A stretch of 64,000 bases of DNA from Brachionus manjavacas. Its lineage: Eukaryota; Rotifera; Eurotatoria; Ploima; Brachionidae. Below the pieces are notes generated by a model. That model was not told the DNA's origin, did no database searches, and saw nothing but the letters and a program-made list of their open reading frames with translations. This document shows, in pieces, positions 23,950-35,111 of the stretch. The stretch is from positions 1,372,001-1,436,000 of the forward strand of contig JAHQIY010000015.1 of NCBI GenBank assembly GCA_019054805.1, in the 5' to 3' direction. Numbering within the stretch: the stretch's first letter is position 1; each line of letters begins with the position of its first letter. The position numbers and the translations under genes are program-made.

Positions 23950-26464
23950 TTTTAGGAATCTAAATAAAGAAATGACTATTTAAAGAGATTTCAATATAAA
24001 TTTTGATAAATTCACGTACATTCTAAACCGAATGTAGGGATTAGATTAATGTTTTTGGCTTACTGTCTAGTACTACTTGTTAGACTATCTTATCAAAGAA
24101 ATCTTAGATCATTTTGCATTTAAATTTTGAATTTTTTTGTTTTCGATCTTTAGCACTGTAAACTAAAATCAATATTTGACTAAAATTTTTAAATAACAAT
24201 TACTCTTACGAATTCAGAAGCTCTTGAAATCATAAAAGCTTTTCATATAAATTTTGAATGTAAAACAAAAAAAATTAAATTTGTTTTAAGATCTTTATTT
24301 TTTGACTTTTTGAATTTATTAATTTATGTGGCAAAAATTGAAAAGAATTCGAACCGAAAGTACTTAAATAAAATTTTTTGTTGTAAATTTTATTCACGAT
24401 TTTGACTATTTTTCATCAAGGAAATAAAGCTTACCAAGATTCATTGATAAAAGAAGTTTTTCGACTTTAATTTCTCATTTTAAATAATGATTAGATGATA
24501 GAAATTAATTTTTAAAATTTCTGTTTTTTAAATAAAAAACTGAATTTAAATATTCTTATTTATATCTTAAAGTTCACTAGAAATTGTCCACATGACACAA
24601 AATAAGAAGTCCAAATAAAATTAAAATAAAATATGTAAACGCGTTTCTCAATTAAATTAATGGTGTAGCTCAATACTAACATGATTATTTTGAGGATTTT
24701 TATTTATTTTTTCATCTCAAATTTTCATTTTGTATCCAAACGAATTGATTACTTCCTTTTATCAATTAGGAAGGGAATAATAAAGAAAATTTTAAAAATA
24801 TATTTTTTATTAAAATTAATTCCTTTTACGATTCTTAGAAAATTTTCCTGTCATTCGTCTTCATGAGGATCTCTGGTGAGAACAAGGCTTTTAATTAAGA
24901 AAAAAATAAACAAAATATCCCGAAATCAGTAAGTGTGTAAAAATAGTCTAATCACTTTTCAGGTGTTTGATCAAGCTGATTTACAAAAAAGACAAAATCT
25001 CCTCTCTTTGGAATATTTCGATTTCAAGAGCATCATTAGATTTTAATTATTAAAACCTAACTACTGCAGAATATATTCTCATGACAAGAGTAATCAATTA
25101 AAATAAAAACATGTTCAATTTACATAATTAACAACAGAAATCACACATGGTTTGGCATCAATAATCTAAAAACTTTCAAAAAAGTTTAAAATAGAAAAAA
25201 CTGAATTTTAATTAAATTTGTTTTTGAAAGTTTGCTAAAGTATTAAATGAACATGACTTGAAATTTACACTTAAATCAGTCCATCATTTGCAGACTTGAT
25301 TTTTTTTCCTGCTAAAATTTTTCTTTTTTGGAAAATATTACCAAATCTAGAGTACAAATCAAGCATATCAAGTAAACAAATTTTTCAATCGAATTTTAAA
25401 CACTGTCAAGCGAGTGTGAATTAGCTGATTCCATTAGATGAAATTCTTTGAAATCTCAGGATATGAGCCACGTCACAATTTAGCTTTTAGGGTTTTTAGC
25501 AATGATATTAATATTTAAATAGAAAATTCAATTATACAGATGTAATCTAGCTCCAAAAATATAATTAATAAAAAAGCGGAATTTGAGCACAATTCTGCGG
25601 TAAATATATTCCGCACTTATCAAATTGACTAATCTGATCTGATTTATTGTGAATGCATTTATTGTTATTTTAATACAAAGTTTAGATTAAGTCGAATAAT
25701 ACTGGTCCTTTGGTACTAAAATAATTATTTAAATTAAAACTGCTTTCATTTTAGGAAAAAAAAAATTTTCTGGGGGATAAAAAACCTAAATTAAATTCTA
25801 ACTATTGAAGTTGGGTAATTAAAAAATTGCGTCAAAGCACTTTTTTTATTCATCTACAAGCCTACCTCTGAAATAATTTGATCGAAACCTTGTAAAAATA
25901 ATTCCGAATAAAATTTACTTTCCTAAATTAACTCTTTAAAGTATATAACATTTGAAATTTTTATATTTCTAATTTAATTTGATAATTAAAAATTAATTCC
26001 TAGCTGGAAATAAAAATGTCGCAATTAATTGACAAATTCGATTTTAACTTTTTAATTATTGAACAAAAGAAGAAGAAAAATACATTGTGACTTAAACAAA
26101 GCTTATTTCTTTAGAAAATTTTAAGAGACATTAGATCGATGAGTTTCATTAGGCATAAAATTCAATTGTGTCTAAAATGTATGATTTGAAAAACATAATA
26201 AACCTTCAATTGCATGTTTTCTTGGTATTTATTTAAATCCATAAGACTAAGGGGTTGATTTTATTTTAAGCTGGTAGCTATCAAAATGATATAGAAAAAA
26301 TATATTTTTAATTTTGATTATTCAATAATTGCCGAGATCGTAAACCAATTGTTTATGATGTCGAAATTTTTTATTTTGCATTAAATTTTCTATTCCGATC
26401 CGTATAAATTGAGTTTCTAAACACGAATCGTTTAAAAATAATTAAAATTATTTTAATTAAAATT
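23950..26464. other. Intergenic upstream of GPCR 2
   Basis: 2.5 kb, A/T-rich, no supported gene. A 61-codon ORF at 24681-24866 has low-complexity hydrophobic content and no exon signals; I do not regard it as a gene. Confidence 0.5.
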
Positions 26465-27657
26465 TCACTCTACATTTTGAACCGTCTCTAAAGTACTGAT
26501 CAAATTGTCTAATTGATATTTGTCCAGTTCCAGTGCAGTTAAATTGTCTTTCGAGTTTAGTTTATCTGTCTCTAAGGTAAGGAAGCACTTGAGCTCATTT
26601 AATTTGGCAAATTTATCACTACTGTGTACAAGCTAAGAAAAATATCTTAATTTTGGCTAATTTTTTTAATTTTATTATAAATACTTTAAGACTCCAGTCG
26701 AAATTTTTAAGATAAGTACGACTGAAATTCGCAGATTTGGTCATTATTAAATCCTCTAAATCAGTTTTTCTGCTCTTCAAAGCTTCAATCAAAACATCGG
26801 CGTTTTTTGTCTCTTGTAATTTTTCCTTAAGCTAAAAAAAAGTTTTCTATTAAATTTTTTCTATAAATATTTTCAGAATTTTTTTATTTGGATTAATTTA
26901 GACAATTAAAATTTAAAGATATCGTACTAAATAAGGTATCTAAAAATGGAGGGAATATTTTCTTGAAAAATTTTGACTAAAATATCTAGCCTACACTTAA
27001 ATCCAAGAAAAAACTTAAAAATAATTGGAAAATTATTGCCGGAATTGGCAATTTTAAAAGATGAATTTGAAAAGTGATCTAAAATTGAAAAAGTTTCCTG
27101 AAACCAAAAAAAATCAATTAATCAACACACGAAGGCATCATCTATTTGCCAAATGTGTTATTTTAAAATATACTCTAGAGAACTATATTAATTTTCCTTT
27201 TGTTCCCAGAATTATTTGAAAATTTTGCTGGCGTTTCAAAAAATTTAGCGTTTATTAAATTATTTATAGAAAAAATTTAAATCAAAATTATCACGTATAA
27301 AAATTCAACTATGGATGAATGGGTGGATTCGGCTTTCATTTCACTAATAGTTTAATTAAAATTATGATATTTACTTCCTGTTCGTTTGCTAAATAGATAT
27401 ACATTTTTGCAATGCAGTCAAATTCTTTTTCTAATTTCCACCAGTCTTCCAATTCGATTAAATGAGAATAGTTGACATATGTCAAATTTCCGACATTAAT
27501 CCAGGAATTAATCAATTCATGGATATACTTGAATTTACATTCAAAAGTTAGATAAATTAATTTTCTTTAAAAAGTTCACCACAACCTTAACTAGACAATC
27601 TGAATCGAAATTTTCCGTCAATTTGTTCAACCTAGCTGAATCGTACTGGATCATCAT
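26465..27657 (-). CDS. COMMD8: COMM domain-containing protein 8
   Basis: Subunit of the COMMD/CCDC22/CCDC93 (CCC) complex, which works with retriever and WASH in endosomal recycling and also affects NF-kB turnover. Four minus-strand exons: 27580-27657, 27375-27527, 26685-26831 and 26465-26632. Total 546 nt, 181 aa (human COMMD8 is 183). The ATG is directly preceded by an in-frame TAA. The N-terminal helical domain has LEDWWKLEKEF, like the WESEEW region of the human protein. The C-terminal COMM domain has LKNFDWSLKLVHSSDKFAKL, matching the FDW..KL.LSSDK hallmark, then ELDKYQLDNLISTLE. The donor of exon 1 is uncertain by two codons (GTTGTG or GTGAAC). Because every exon is short, simple ORF scanning misses this gene. 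Confidence 0.9.
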
Positions 27658-27898
27658 TTAGCTAAAAAATCCGAAAATAATTTAAGCAAAAAGTCACAAG
27701 AATTTCTTTTATTTGGATAACGTGATGCATTTAAAATAAAACAAAATTAATTTTCTTTTCTATCATTAAAAACTTAACTTTAATTCAAACAATTTTATTT
27801 TTAAAAGTTATTTGTCAATAGTTGAAATAAAAGCATTTTTATAGCTACTTAATTTTAAAAGTTTCCTGAATTTAAAACTTAAATTCTTCCTTTTCTCC

Positions 27899-28276
27899 CT
27901 ATTTTTTTATTTTTATAGGGTGCTGTTTCGTAATTTTCGGTGAGGTTTTTCTTCCAAATCTCGTGATAATTTGCAAGTTTTCATGTTTTATTGTACCTTC
28001 AACAGGATATTTGAAGGCTGTTTTCGAGACTTTAAAAAAATAATGAAGTTTAACAGTTCTAAAATAAATCAAATAAAAAAGTTTATTAAAAATTTATTTT
28101 TTTTATTAGCTATAACTTCATATCTAGTTTTATCTTGAATTTATTTTCTGACTAAAGATTAAATGGATTATCAATCGTAACTTAATAATAAAATTCATAA
28201 AAAAAACTTCAAAAGGAGAACATATTTTGTAGCGTTTTTGATGTTACTTCTTGATTTCTCTCGAATGCAAAATCAT
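27899..28276 (-). CDS. Small hypothetical two-exon gene (62 aa)
   Basis: Two minus-strand exons, 28248-28276 and 27899-28058, join in frame to 189 nt ending in TAG. Exon 2 stands out from its surroundings by lower A/T content and codon-like texture; it is preceded by a pyrimidine-rich ATTTTAG acceptor, and exon 1 ends at a GTAACA donor in matching phase. The protein is very basic (KYPVEGTIKHENLQ, RFGRKTSPKITKQ) and ends in a Lys-rich tail. I do not recognise the family; a small mitochondrial, ribosome-associated or ciliary protein would be compatible, but nothing decides it. It lies 240 bp upstream of COMMD8 on the same strand. Exon 2 is firmer than exon 1. Confidence 0.45.
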
Positions 28277-29870
28277 TAAGTTACGAATGCTAATCAATTT
28301 TAATCATCATTAAGTTATCTGTCTGAAAATAAATTAAAAAAAAATAATTAACTTTTATTTATAGAGGAAATTTTTAGTTTTAGGTAGGGCTCATTCTTTA
28401 GGTTCAAAATTTCCCAATAAACTAATTTTTTTATTAAAGATTTTACTTTTTTTTTAAACTTAGAGTTGTTGAGTTAATAATCTATCAAATTATTAATTGC
28501 ATAATTTAATCATTATTTTTTAAGTCTCTTTAAACGGTCTTAAAATACTAAACACCCTTTAAAAGGTTTCATAATAATCAATATAAAAATTAGTTAATAC
28601 TGGACCAAAATTTATTCTTAGTTAAAAAAATAAAAAATCCCATGAAAGACGTATATTTAAATCTAATAAAAATTTGTATGTAAGAACAAAAATAAACTCT
28701 CTAATAAATTAACCAAATTAAGTAAAAAATATTCTCTTAAATATAATCACGTTTCTATATCGATAAAAACGATTGTTTTTCAAAAATAATGGTATTCAAA
28801 ATCTTCGAATAATATTAATTAAAAAAATTTTAAAGTATTAACATATCTTTTAGTTTTTTTTTGAAATATGATAAAGCATTAGGTTCTATGTAGAGTACAG
28901 AGAATTTATCTTTGATTCATTTGAGTGTGAACAGTGCAAACAGGAGAAAAGTAAAATTATATGAAACAAAAAATTTCTTTTTCCCTTGGCTGATAGAATG
29001 ACAAAATTCGAAAATAAAAATTTCTACCGTGGGAAATTCTCAATTACAATTCATTAATTTTTCTCAGTGGACTTTCTAAAATAATAATTAAGTCATATAT
29101 TTTGAATACTTAAATAATTTAATTCTTGAAATGAATTTTAAAGACTTAACTGAAAAACTAATGATAGTTTATTTTCTTTTTTTTAATAAATTTACAATTA
29201 AAAAGATTGACTAGTAGGCATCAAGTCTTCAAGCGTTATTGGAAAAATCATTTTTAGCCTAGTGTAACTTAGAAAAGAAATATTATAATTTTTTATATAT
29301 TGGAAATATTTTTATTTATCAAATTTAATATTTTTCTTATATTTTACATTCAAAGTTTTTGCTTTATGAAACTGGAAACGAAATATTTTGTGAAAAATAT
29401 TTTTTCCCTCAACTTTAACTAATCGATTAAGATAAATTATTTTTTTGTGGAAATTCAAGTTTCCTACTCAAATAAATCTTAAATATCCAAAATATTTTTT
29501 TTCAGAAATTTTAGATTAAAAATTTGCTAAAATATTTTTATAATTTTTTCAGTTTTAGTCATATTTAACGTGAAATATACAATTTGAATTATTGTCTTTT
29601 AACTTAATTGAAATTAACAATTACGTACGAAGCTTAGAGACTATCAAAACTAATTTTTATAAATAAAAATACTAAGGAAAAGTCAATTTTTATGATATAA
29701 TTGCTTTGTTCGATAAAGGTCTAATGATTGATAAATATTATCTTAAATGTTTTTGGAAATGAGAAATAATAACTGTTGTTTAAAAATTAAAAAAATATTT
29801 CCCTAGTGATCACTCATCAAACTAGTGGTAATTTTTTAAGTCAATCTAAAATAAAATAGAATTTTATTTA
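28277..29870. other. Gene-free intergenic region
   Basis: About 1.6 kb of A/T-rich sequence upstream of the 62-aa gene. No feature recognised. Confidence 0.5.
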
Positions 29871-30355
29871 CCCTGGTTTGATTATGCTACACCACAAACT
29901 AGGACACTCATTTGACCATGCACCGAAGTAAATTTCGCCTATTCTAAAGCATTTTTGATTAAGAACGCATGGTCTAATATTAAGAACGCAGGGTTTAGGG
30001 CCGCATTAAACTCTGAAATTTTCAGTCTAATGCGTCATCAAGACTTGAATTTAAGAAAAAAATCGAAAAAAACAAAATAATAAAAAATTAATTTTTCTAA
30101 TATTTTATTTTCTTAATTATTGGTGCTGCATCAAATGCATAATAGAAAATAATTCTTTTGATTTTTTTTTCGTAATTTCAAGTCTTGATGACGCACTAAA
30201 TTAATAAATTCAGAGTTTGATGCGGCCCTAGGCTCGTGATAATAATATTAGACCATGCGTTCTTAATCAAAAATGTTTTAGCATAGGCAAGATTTACTGT
30301 GATGCATGGTCCTAAAGCGTGTCTTAGTTTGTGGTGCAGTAAAATTAAACGAGGG
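29871..30355. mobile_element. Fold-back (MITE-like) element with arms of about 180 bp
   Basis: Left arm 29871-30049 and right arm 30177-30355 are imperfect inverted copies (roughly 80-85 % by eye), separated by a non-coding spacer of about 125 bp. Termini are CCCTGGTTT and AAACGAGGG. Shared internal words include CACCACAAACTA, GATTAAGAACGCATGGTCTA and GCGTCATCAAGACTTGAA. No ORF, so non-autonomous. The target-site duplication is not clear (flanks TTTA and AATA). The GC content is visibly higher than the surrounding DNA, consistent with an inserted element. Confidence 0.85.
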
Positions 30356-32604
30356 AATACGGAAATTTATTTTTTTTAAATTTAGACAGGACTTTGGATG
30401 GATACTTAGTCTTTCAATCACATTATTTAGATTTTTATTCTAAAATTATAAAGATTATAATAAAAAATCTTAAAATTTAAACTGTTGTTTAAATATAGAA
30501 GAAAATACAAAGAAAACTTAAAAATTTTAATTAAAGACTTCAGCATATTTTGTTTTCATTTTGATACTTAAAAATAAATATCTAAAAATCGTATTAAAAA
30601 AAAGATAAAAATCATGATTTATTTTTAATTTTCAATCCTTTTCTAGGTAAAGAAATTGTTTTTTTTTAATTTAAATAATCTATTTGTCCTGGAGACTTGA
30701 TTATTTTTAGAAATTCATCAGTTAAAGAGACCAAAAAAAAATCTAAGAAATGCAATTTTAAAAATTAAACATTTGAAATTTTTTATACTTTTAATGGTAT
30801 TTAACCCTAACAAGAGTCCAATTTAAAAAATGAAAATGTATCTTATTTTCACTTTTAAATTCCACTTTAAAAACTTAAATTAATTTTGTTGAAAAAATTT
30901 AATTAAAGATTTTTAATGATAAAAAAAATTAATCTTAAATTATTAAAGTATTAGTATTTATAGATCTTTGAAAATGTTGTTTAATCTTTAAAGATTTCTA
31001 AATGAATTCAATACCTTCTCAACGTTCGATAACTTGCGAAATGTTGAAATATTTGATTCTTTTTTTACTATTTGACGAAATAGACTTAATGAGTGAAAAA
31101 TATATTGCTAAGGTAATTATAGAGTCTAAATGGACTGATAGCTCAAAACAAGTCAATTACGACTAAAATAATAACTGAATTCCAAAACTCTATATTGAAA
31201 ATCTCTCTTTCTAATGTCAAAGAAGCAATTTCTTATACTATGGAGCGAAACCACGAACATTCTACAGTTCGACATGTAAAAGGATCATAAATAGAAAAAA
31301 CTGGAACTGGAAAGATTTCTGTTTGGCACCCAGGATTCAAATGTTACAATCACTTCAAAATTTCATCGTAGTGAAGTTAATCTAGTGTTCAATTATCAAA
31401 GTTTATCGTATTTGGACCCAGAGGTATTGAATACTATCAGCGATTAACAAAAATGGAAAAGTGATTTTTTTTTAAGATTCTTTTTAACATAAGTTCTTTA
31501 AAACATACTCTACCAGTTAGTTGAAATAACCGAGTCGGTCTTCAATTCAAGAAGCTGTGATATTAAACAACATATCATTCAAGTGGATTACCAATAGATT
31601 TTTACCATCTAAATCTTATGACTTTTCTTGATAAATATCAAAAAGCAATCATTTTATTTATGTGCTTTGGATGTTATTGGCATGCATTGGTAAAAAGCGT
31701 TTTCAAACAAAATTTTGCAGTTGTTTATGATAGAATAGCTTATCTGTTTTATTTATGTTGTTTTATACTAATTCAAATTTATTTCTCAATTATTTTTTGC
31801 ATAGGTTTTAAAATTTTTAAAGGCACTAGAAAAAAATATTTTTGAAAAAAAAAATACAAATTTTAATTTAAGTAAAATAACTAAAATATCCCTGATACCA
31901 GTTGAGAATCAATCATTATTCTGAACAAAATTATTAAAATTCTCTTAAATTGAGTCTGATGTGAATGAAATAAATCTACCAAAATTTTAGAAAAATTAAT
32001 TGATATTAAAAATTTTAAATATGGCACATAATTTTTAAATTAACAAGCATTCTAAAAATAAAAACGGTAATCATTTTTTATTAAATTGTTTTTAATTACC
32101 GAAAAAAAAATCTTTAAAATTTATTTTTTTAGTAGTGATTTTTCTTAAAATTTTTTTGCACCACAAATGTGACACGGAAAATATTTGCCAATATGCTTGA
32201 AAATTTTAATTTCTATAATTAATTGATTATAAATGCTATTTAATTACGGAAAAATTTTCACTGAAAAAGAAATTAATTAAAACAATTTTTTAAAATTTAA
32301 ATTTTTTCCCAAAATTCACAACAAAAGTATCGTAAAATAAGAAGTGACATGCTGCATTTGGCGTATTACTTAAGTTTAAAGATATTGTCGATATCCTTCA
32401 AAGCTAAAATAGATAGATGGCTTAACATTTAAAAAATTCGATCTTACAGAACTTCCAATCCTAGAACCAAATATGAAAAAGCTTAAAAAATAAATGAAAT
32501 TACCTGATTTTAGCTATTGTTTGCGATTGAATGGTTTTGCGTTTTGTTACTAGAAGTGTAGAAAATTAATTTCTATAATTTACTCAATCAAGTTTTCACG
32601 ATTC
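30356..32604. other. Gene-free intergenic region
   Basis: A/T-rich. 31190-31480 is less AT-rich and reads in broken coding-like pieces on the plus strand (MSKKQFLILWSETTNIL, then a stop), possibly a decayed gene or element; nothing could be identified. A 75-codon ORF at 31618-31845 follows without splice or homology support. Confidence 0.45.
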
Positions 32605-32649
32605 GATGAGATATTATTATTTTAATAATTAAAATAATAATATCTCATC
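32605..32649. repeat. Perfect 20-bp-arm palindrome
   Basis: Arms GATGAGATATTATTATTTTA and its exact reverse complement around a 5-nt loop (ATAAT). With one mismatch allowed the arms extend 3-4 bases further. It is followed 4 bp later by a second perfect palindrome. Confidence 0.9.
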
Positions 32650-32653
32650 AAAT

Positions 32654-32710
32654 ACATTTTTTTTTGGATATATGAATTAAAATTTAATTCATATATCCAA
32701 AAAAAAATGT
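32654..32710. repeat. Perfect 28-bp-arm palindrome
   Basis: 57-bp palindrome centred on one base. Each arm starts ACATTTTTTTTT, then GGATATATGAATTAAA. There is essentially no loop, so it can extrude as a cruciform. Such sequences are unstable in cloning and amplification, so the exact length should be treated with care. Confidence 0.9.
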
Positions 32711-33800
32711 CGAATAATTTTAGTGTTAGATGTATTGAAAAAATAACATTTACTGTCATAGCTTATATTAAAAAAGAAAGGATGCAGTATTTGTTACTTC
32801 TGCTCCTAATCCTATTTTATTTCAAAAATTAAAAACAATAACTCTGATTTTAAAATTTTTAAATATAAAAAATTTTGCAAAAAATATTATAATATAAAGT
32901 TATAAATTATAAAATTTTAGGATTTATAAATTATTGATTTTATTTTAACAAATTTTATTCTCATCTATTTTTTTACTTATCGTGGAAAACACCCACAATA
33001 CTAAGGAAGCTTTGCGAGCTTAAAGTTGTTTCAGTTTTATAAATTCACTAAAATTAGGAAATCTATTTAATCTTATATGAAAAGATTCGAAGCGATAAAA
33101 TAATTATTTTTGTTTAAAGTAGTGCAAGAAATCGACTCCAATCGACTAAATAATTTCAATCAATTTATTTTTTAAATCGATTATTTTTCAATTATTTTAA
33201 AGGTATTTTCAGGCCGTTGAATCATACAGATATTAATTGAAGTGATATTGTGGAACAATAAATTTTGAAACAAAGAGCAAAACAAAAATTTAAAATTGAA
33301 CTAACTTTTTTTATTTAGGACTAAAAAATATTTCCGAAATATATATCAACTGATACAAACTTTGTGTCACCCAAATTTAGTTTATTTAGTTATTTTATTT
33401 GATAGATACAATTTGAGGAACGAACCTGAAAAATTCATATCAGTTTAAATTTTTTTTTTCTTTTGATCCAAAATTCCAAAATTTTTAAGCTACAATTTTT
33501 CCTTTATTTAAAATTCAAGCTATCAATGATTTAACTTTAATAAAGAACAACATCGCATTTAAAGAAGTGGTTAAAATTATTAAAATTTTTGAAATGAAAA
33601 ATGCATTATTTAATTTTCCAATAATAAGTCTTAAAACTTTGAATTATTTGAATCTGTTTAATTATTTTTAAAAAAATTATACCTCAAAATTGAATATCTA
33701 AGTATCTTCACATATATAAGTTCTCCTCCTCAGTCGCTTGATTTGAATACAATTGAAATTTCATAGAATGGGGATACAAGAATTTGTTGGAAAGAAGATG
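32711..33800. other. Gene-free intergenic region
   Basis: A/T-rich; no gene or element recognised. Confidence 0.5.
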
Positions 33801-33984
33801 GCGGGGCTAATATTTAGATTTTAAAGTAAAAATTTGAGGAAAAGATTGAAAAAAAAATTGAAATTAAAATGATAGAAAGCTAATATCTTCTATTGTAAAA
33901 GTATACAAATTAAGTCTTTCTTTTTGATTTTTTGGCTTTTTCTTATTCAAATTTTTACTTTCAAAATCTAAATATTAGCCCCGC
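33801..33984. mobile_element. Short MITE-like element with 38-bp terminal inverted repeats
   Basis: The left end begins GCGGGGCTAATATTTAGATT (33801-33838) and the right end is its near-exact reverse complement (about 33946-33984, one inserted base). The 184-bp element has an AT-rich core without an ORF. Termini are GC-rich (GCGGGGC), out of character with the surroundings. No clear target duplication was found. It is unrelated to the other fold-backs in the window. Confidence 0.8.
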
Positions 33985-35111
33985 ACTTAAAACTAGAAAA
34001 TGTATTTTTAATAAAAAAATATAATTTTTAATCATTTTTAAATTAATTATTTTTTCAATTTTTAATACTGAATTTCAAAAATAAGTTAATGACTAACATG
34101 CCGCATCTAAATTCGATTTTCAGGAATACACGCGGCGTTAAACACCAAAAATCTGCATTTTAATGTACGCATCAAAAAGGGGGGAAAGTTTAACATGGGC
34201 GAGATGTAACGTGATGCTTGGGCTAAAACCTGAGTTTTGGTTTTTGGTGCATGCATCTCTTTGCAAGGGTATACGGTACTTTTGATAATTGATGTAAAAA
34301 ATTTGATTTTTTTGGTTATTTCTGAAAAATTTTTAAAATATAAAAATAGAGTCTTTTTTATTTTTGTCACATATCGCATAAAAATAGATGAATTTAATTT
34401 GTATTCTTTTTATTTTTTGTGTTTTTACAAATTGCAAAAACACTATCTTATTTTCTTTAATTGATTTTTTAATTTTTTATGTAAAATTTCTAAAACTAAA
34501 ATATAGAAAAGACAAAATAAAATAATGAAAATTATTTTAATTTAGAATTTTATTTATTCTGAGATTTCCATAAGTTTATGATGTCATCGATTTGCCAGCA
34601 ATGAATTAATTTTAAATTATTCAATTGAAACTTTGAGTTATAAAGCGATATTTTTTGATCGAAATACATAAAAAGTATCTCTTGAGAAATTTTAATATCA
34701 CCGTACTAGAGAATCATAATTTTGAATAGCAAAAATCGTTTTATCAAAAACAATTAATTTCTAGTAAGAAAAAGAAGGAGAAAATATATAAAATCAAATG
34801 ATCATTCAGGCACAAAATTATAATTTCAAAAAAGAAACTTGGCAAAAATCTTCATTCCAAAGTATAGCTTTAGAAGAGAATATTTTAAAAATTTAGATAG
34901 AAATTAAATTCCAAAATACACAAAAATCTGCTCTGAAGGAAGAAAATATTATTTAAAGAATTTTTGTCTTATTTATTGTATTATTTTTGATTTGTAATCA
35001 AAAATCTTGAATTAAATTTTGGGTCAGGTGAATTTTTTTTCATTTTAGCCTTATAGAAAAATAAAAGCTTTTAAATAAATGATCGATTAGTACAAAAATT
35101 TCCAAATTGAA
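33985..35111. other. Intergenic upstream of the paralogue array
   Basis: 34110-34260 is less AT-rich and shares ordered words with the right arm of the fold-back element at 30.2-30.35 kb (GTGATGC-TGG-CTAAA and TTTGGTGCA), so it may be a diverged relative. ORFs here (34107-34379 minus, 34237-34464 plus) are not supported. The rest is A/T-rich and should include the promoter of the gene starting at 35112. Confidence 0.5.

Noticed and set aside
24681-24866. 61-codon hydrophobic ORF
   Set aside because: Ile/Phe/Lys-rich content expected from AT-rich DNA; no exon signals.
27000-27110. Possible extra exon in COMMD8 intron 2
   Set aside because: An open stretch with AG/GT-like ends exists, but the translation is hydrophobic, unlike COMMD proteins, and the gene is full length without it.
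31190-31480. Coding-like patch (MSKKQFLILW...)
   Set aside because: Lower A/T but broken by stops and no recognisable family or splice structure; may be a decayed gene, not supportable.
31618-31845. 75-codon ORF with membrane-like stretches
   Set aside because: Cys/Phe/Ile-rich, no family resemblance, isolated; composition alone explains it.
34107-34464. Overlapping 75-90 codon ORFs
   Set aside because: They cover the repeat-like patch related to the fold-back at 30.2 kb and have no protein features.
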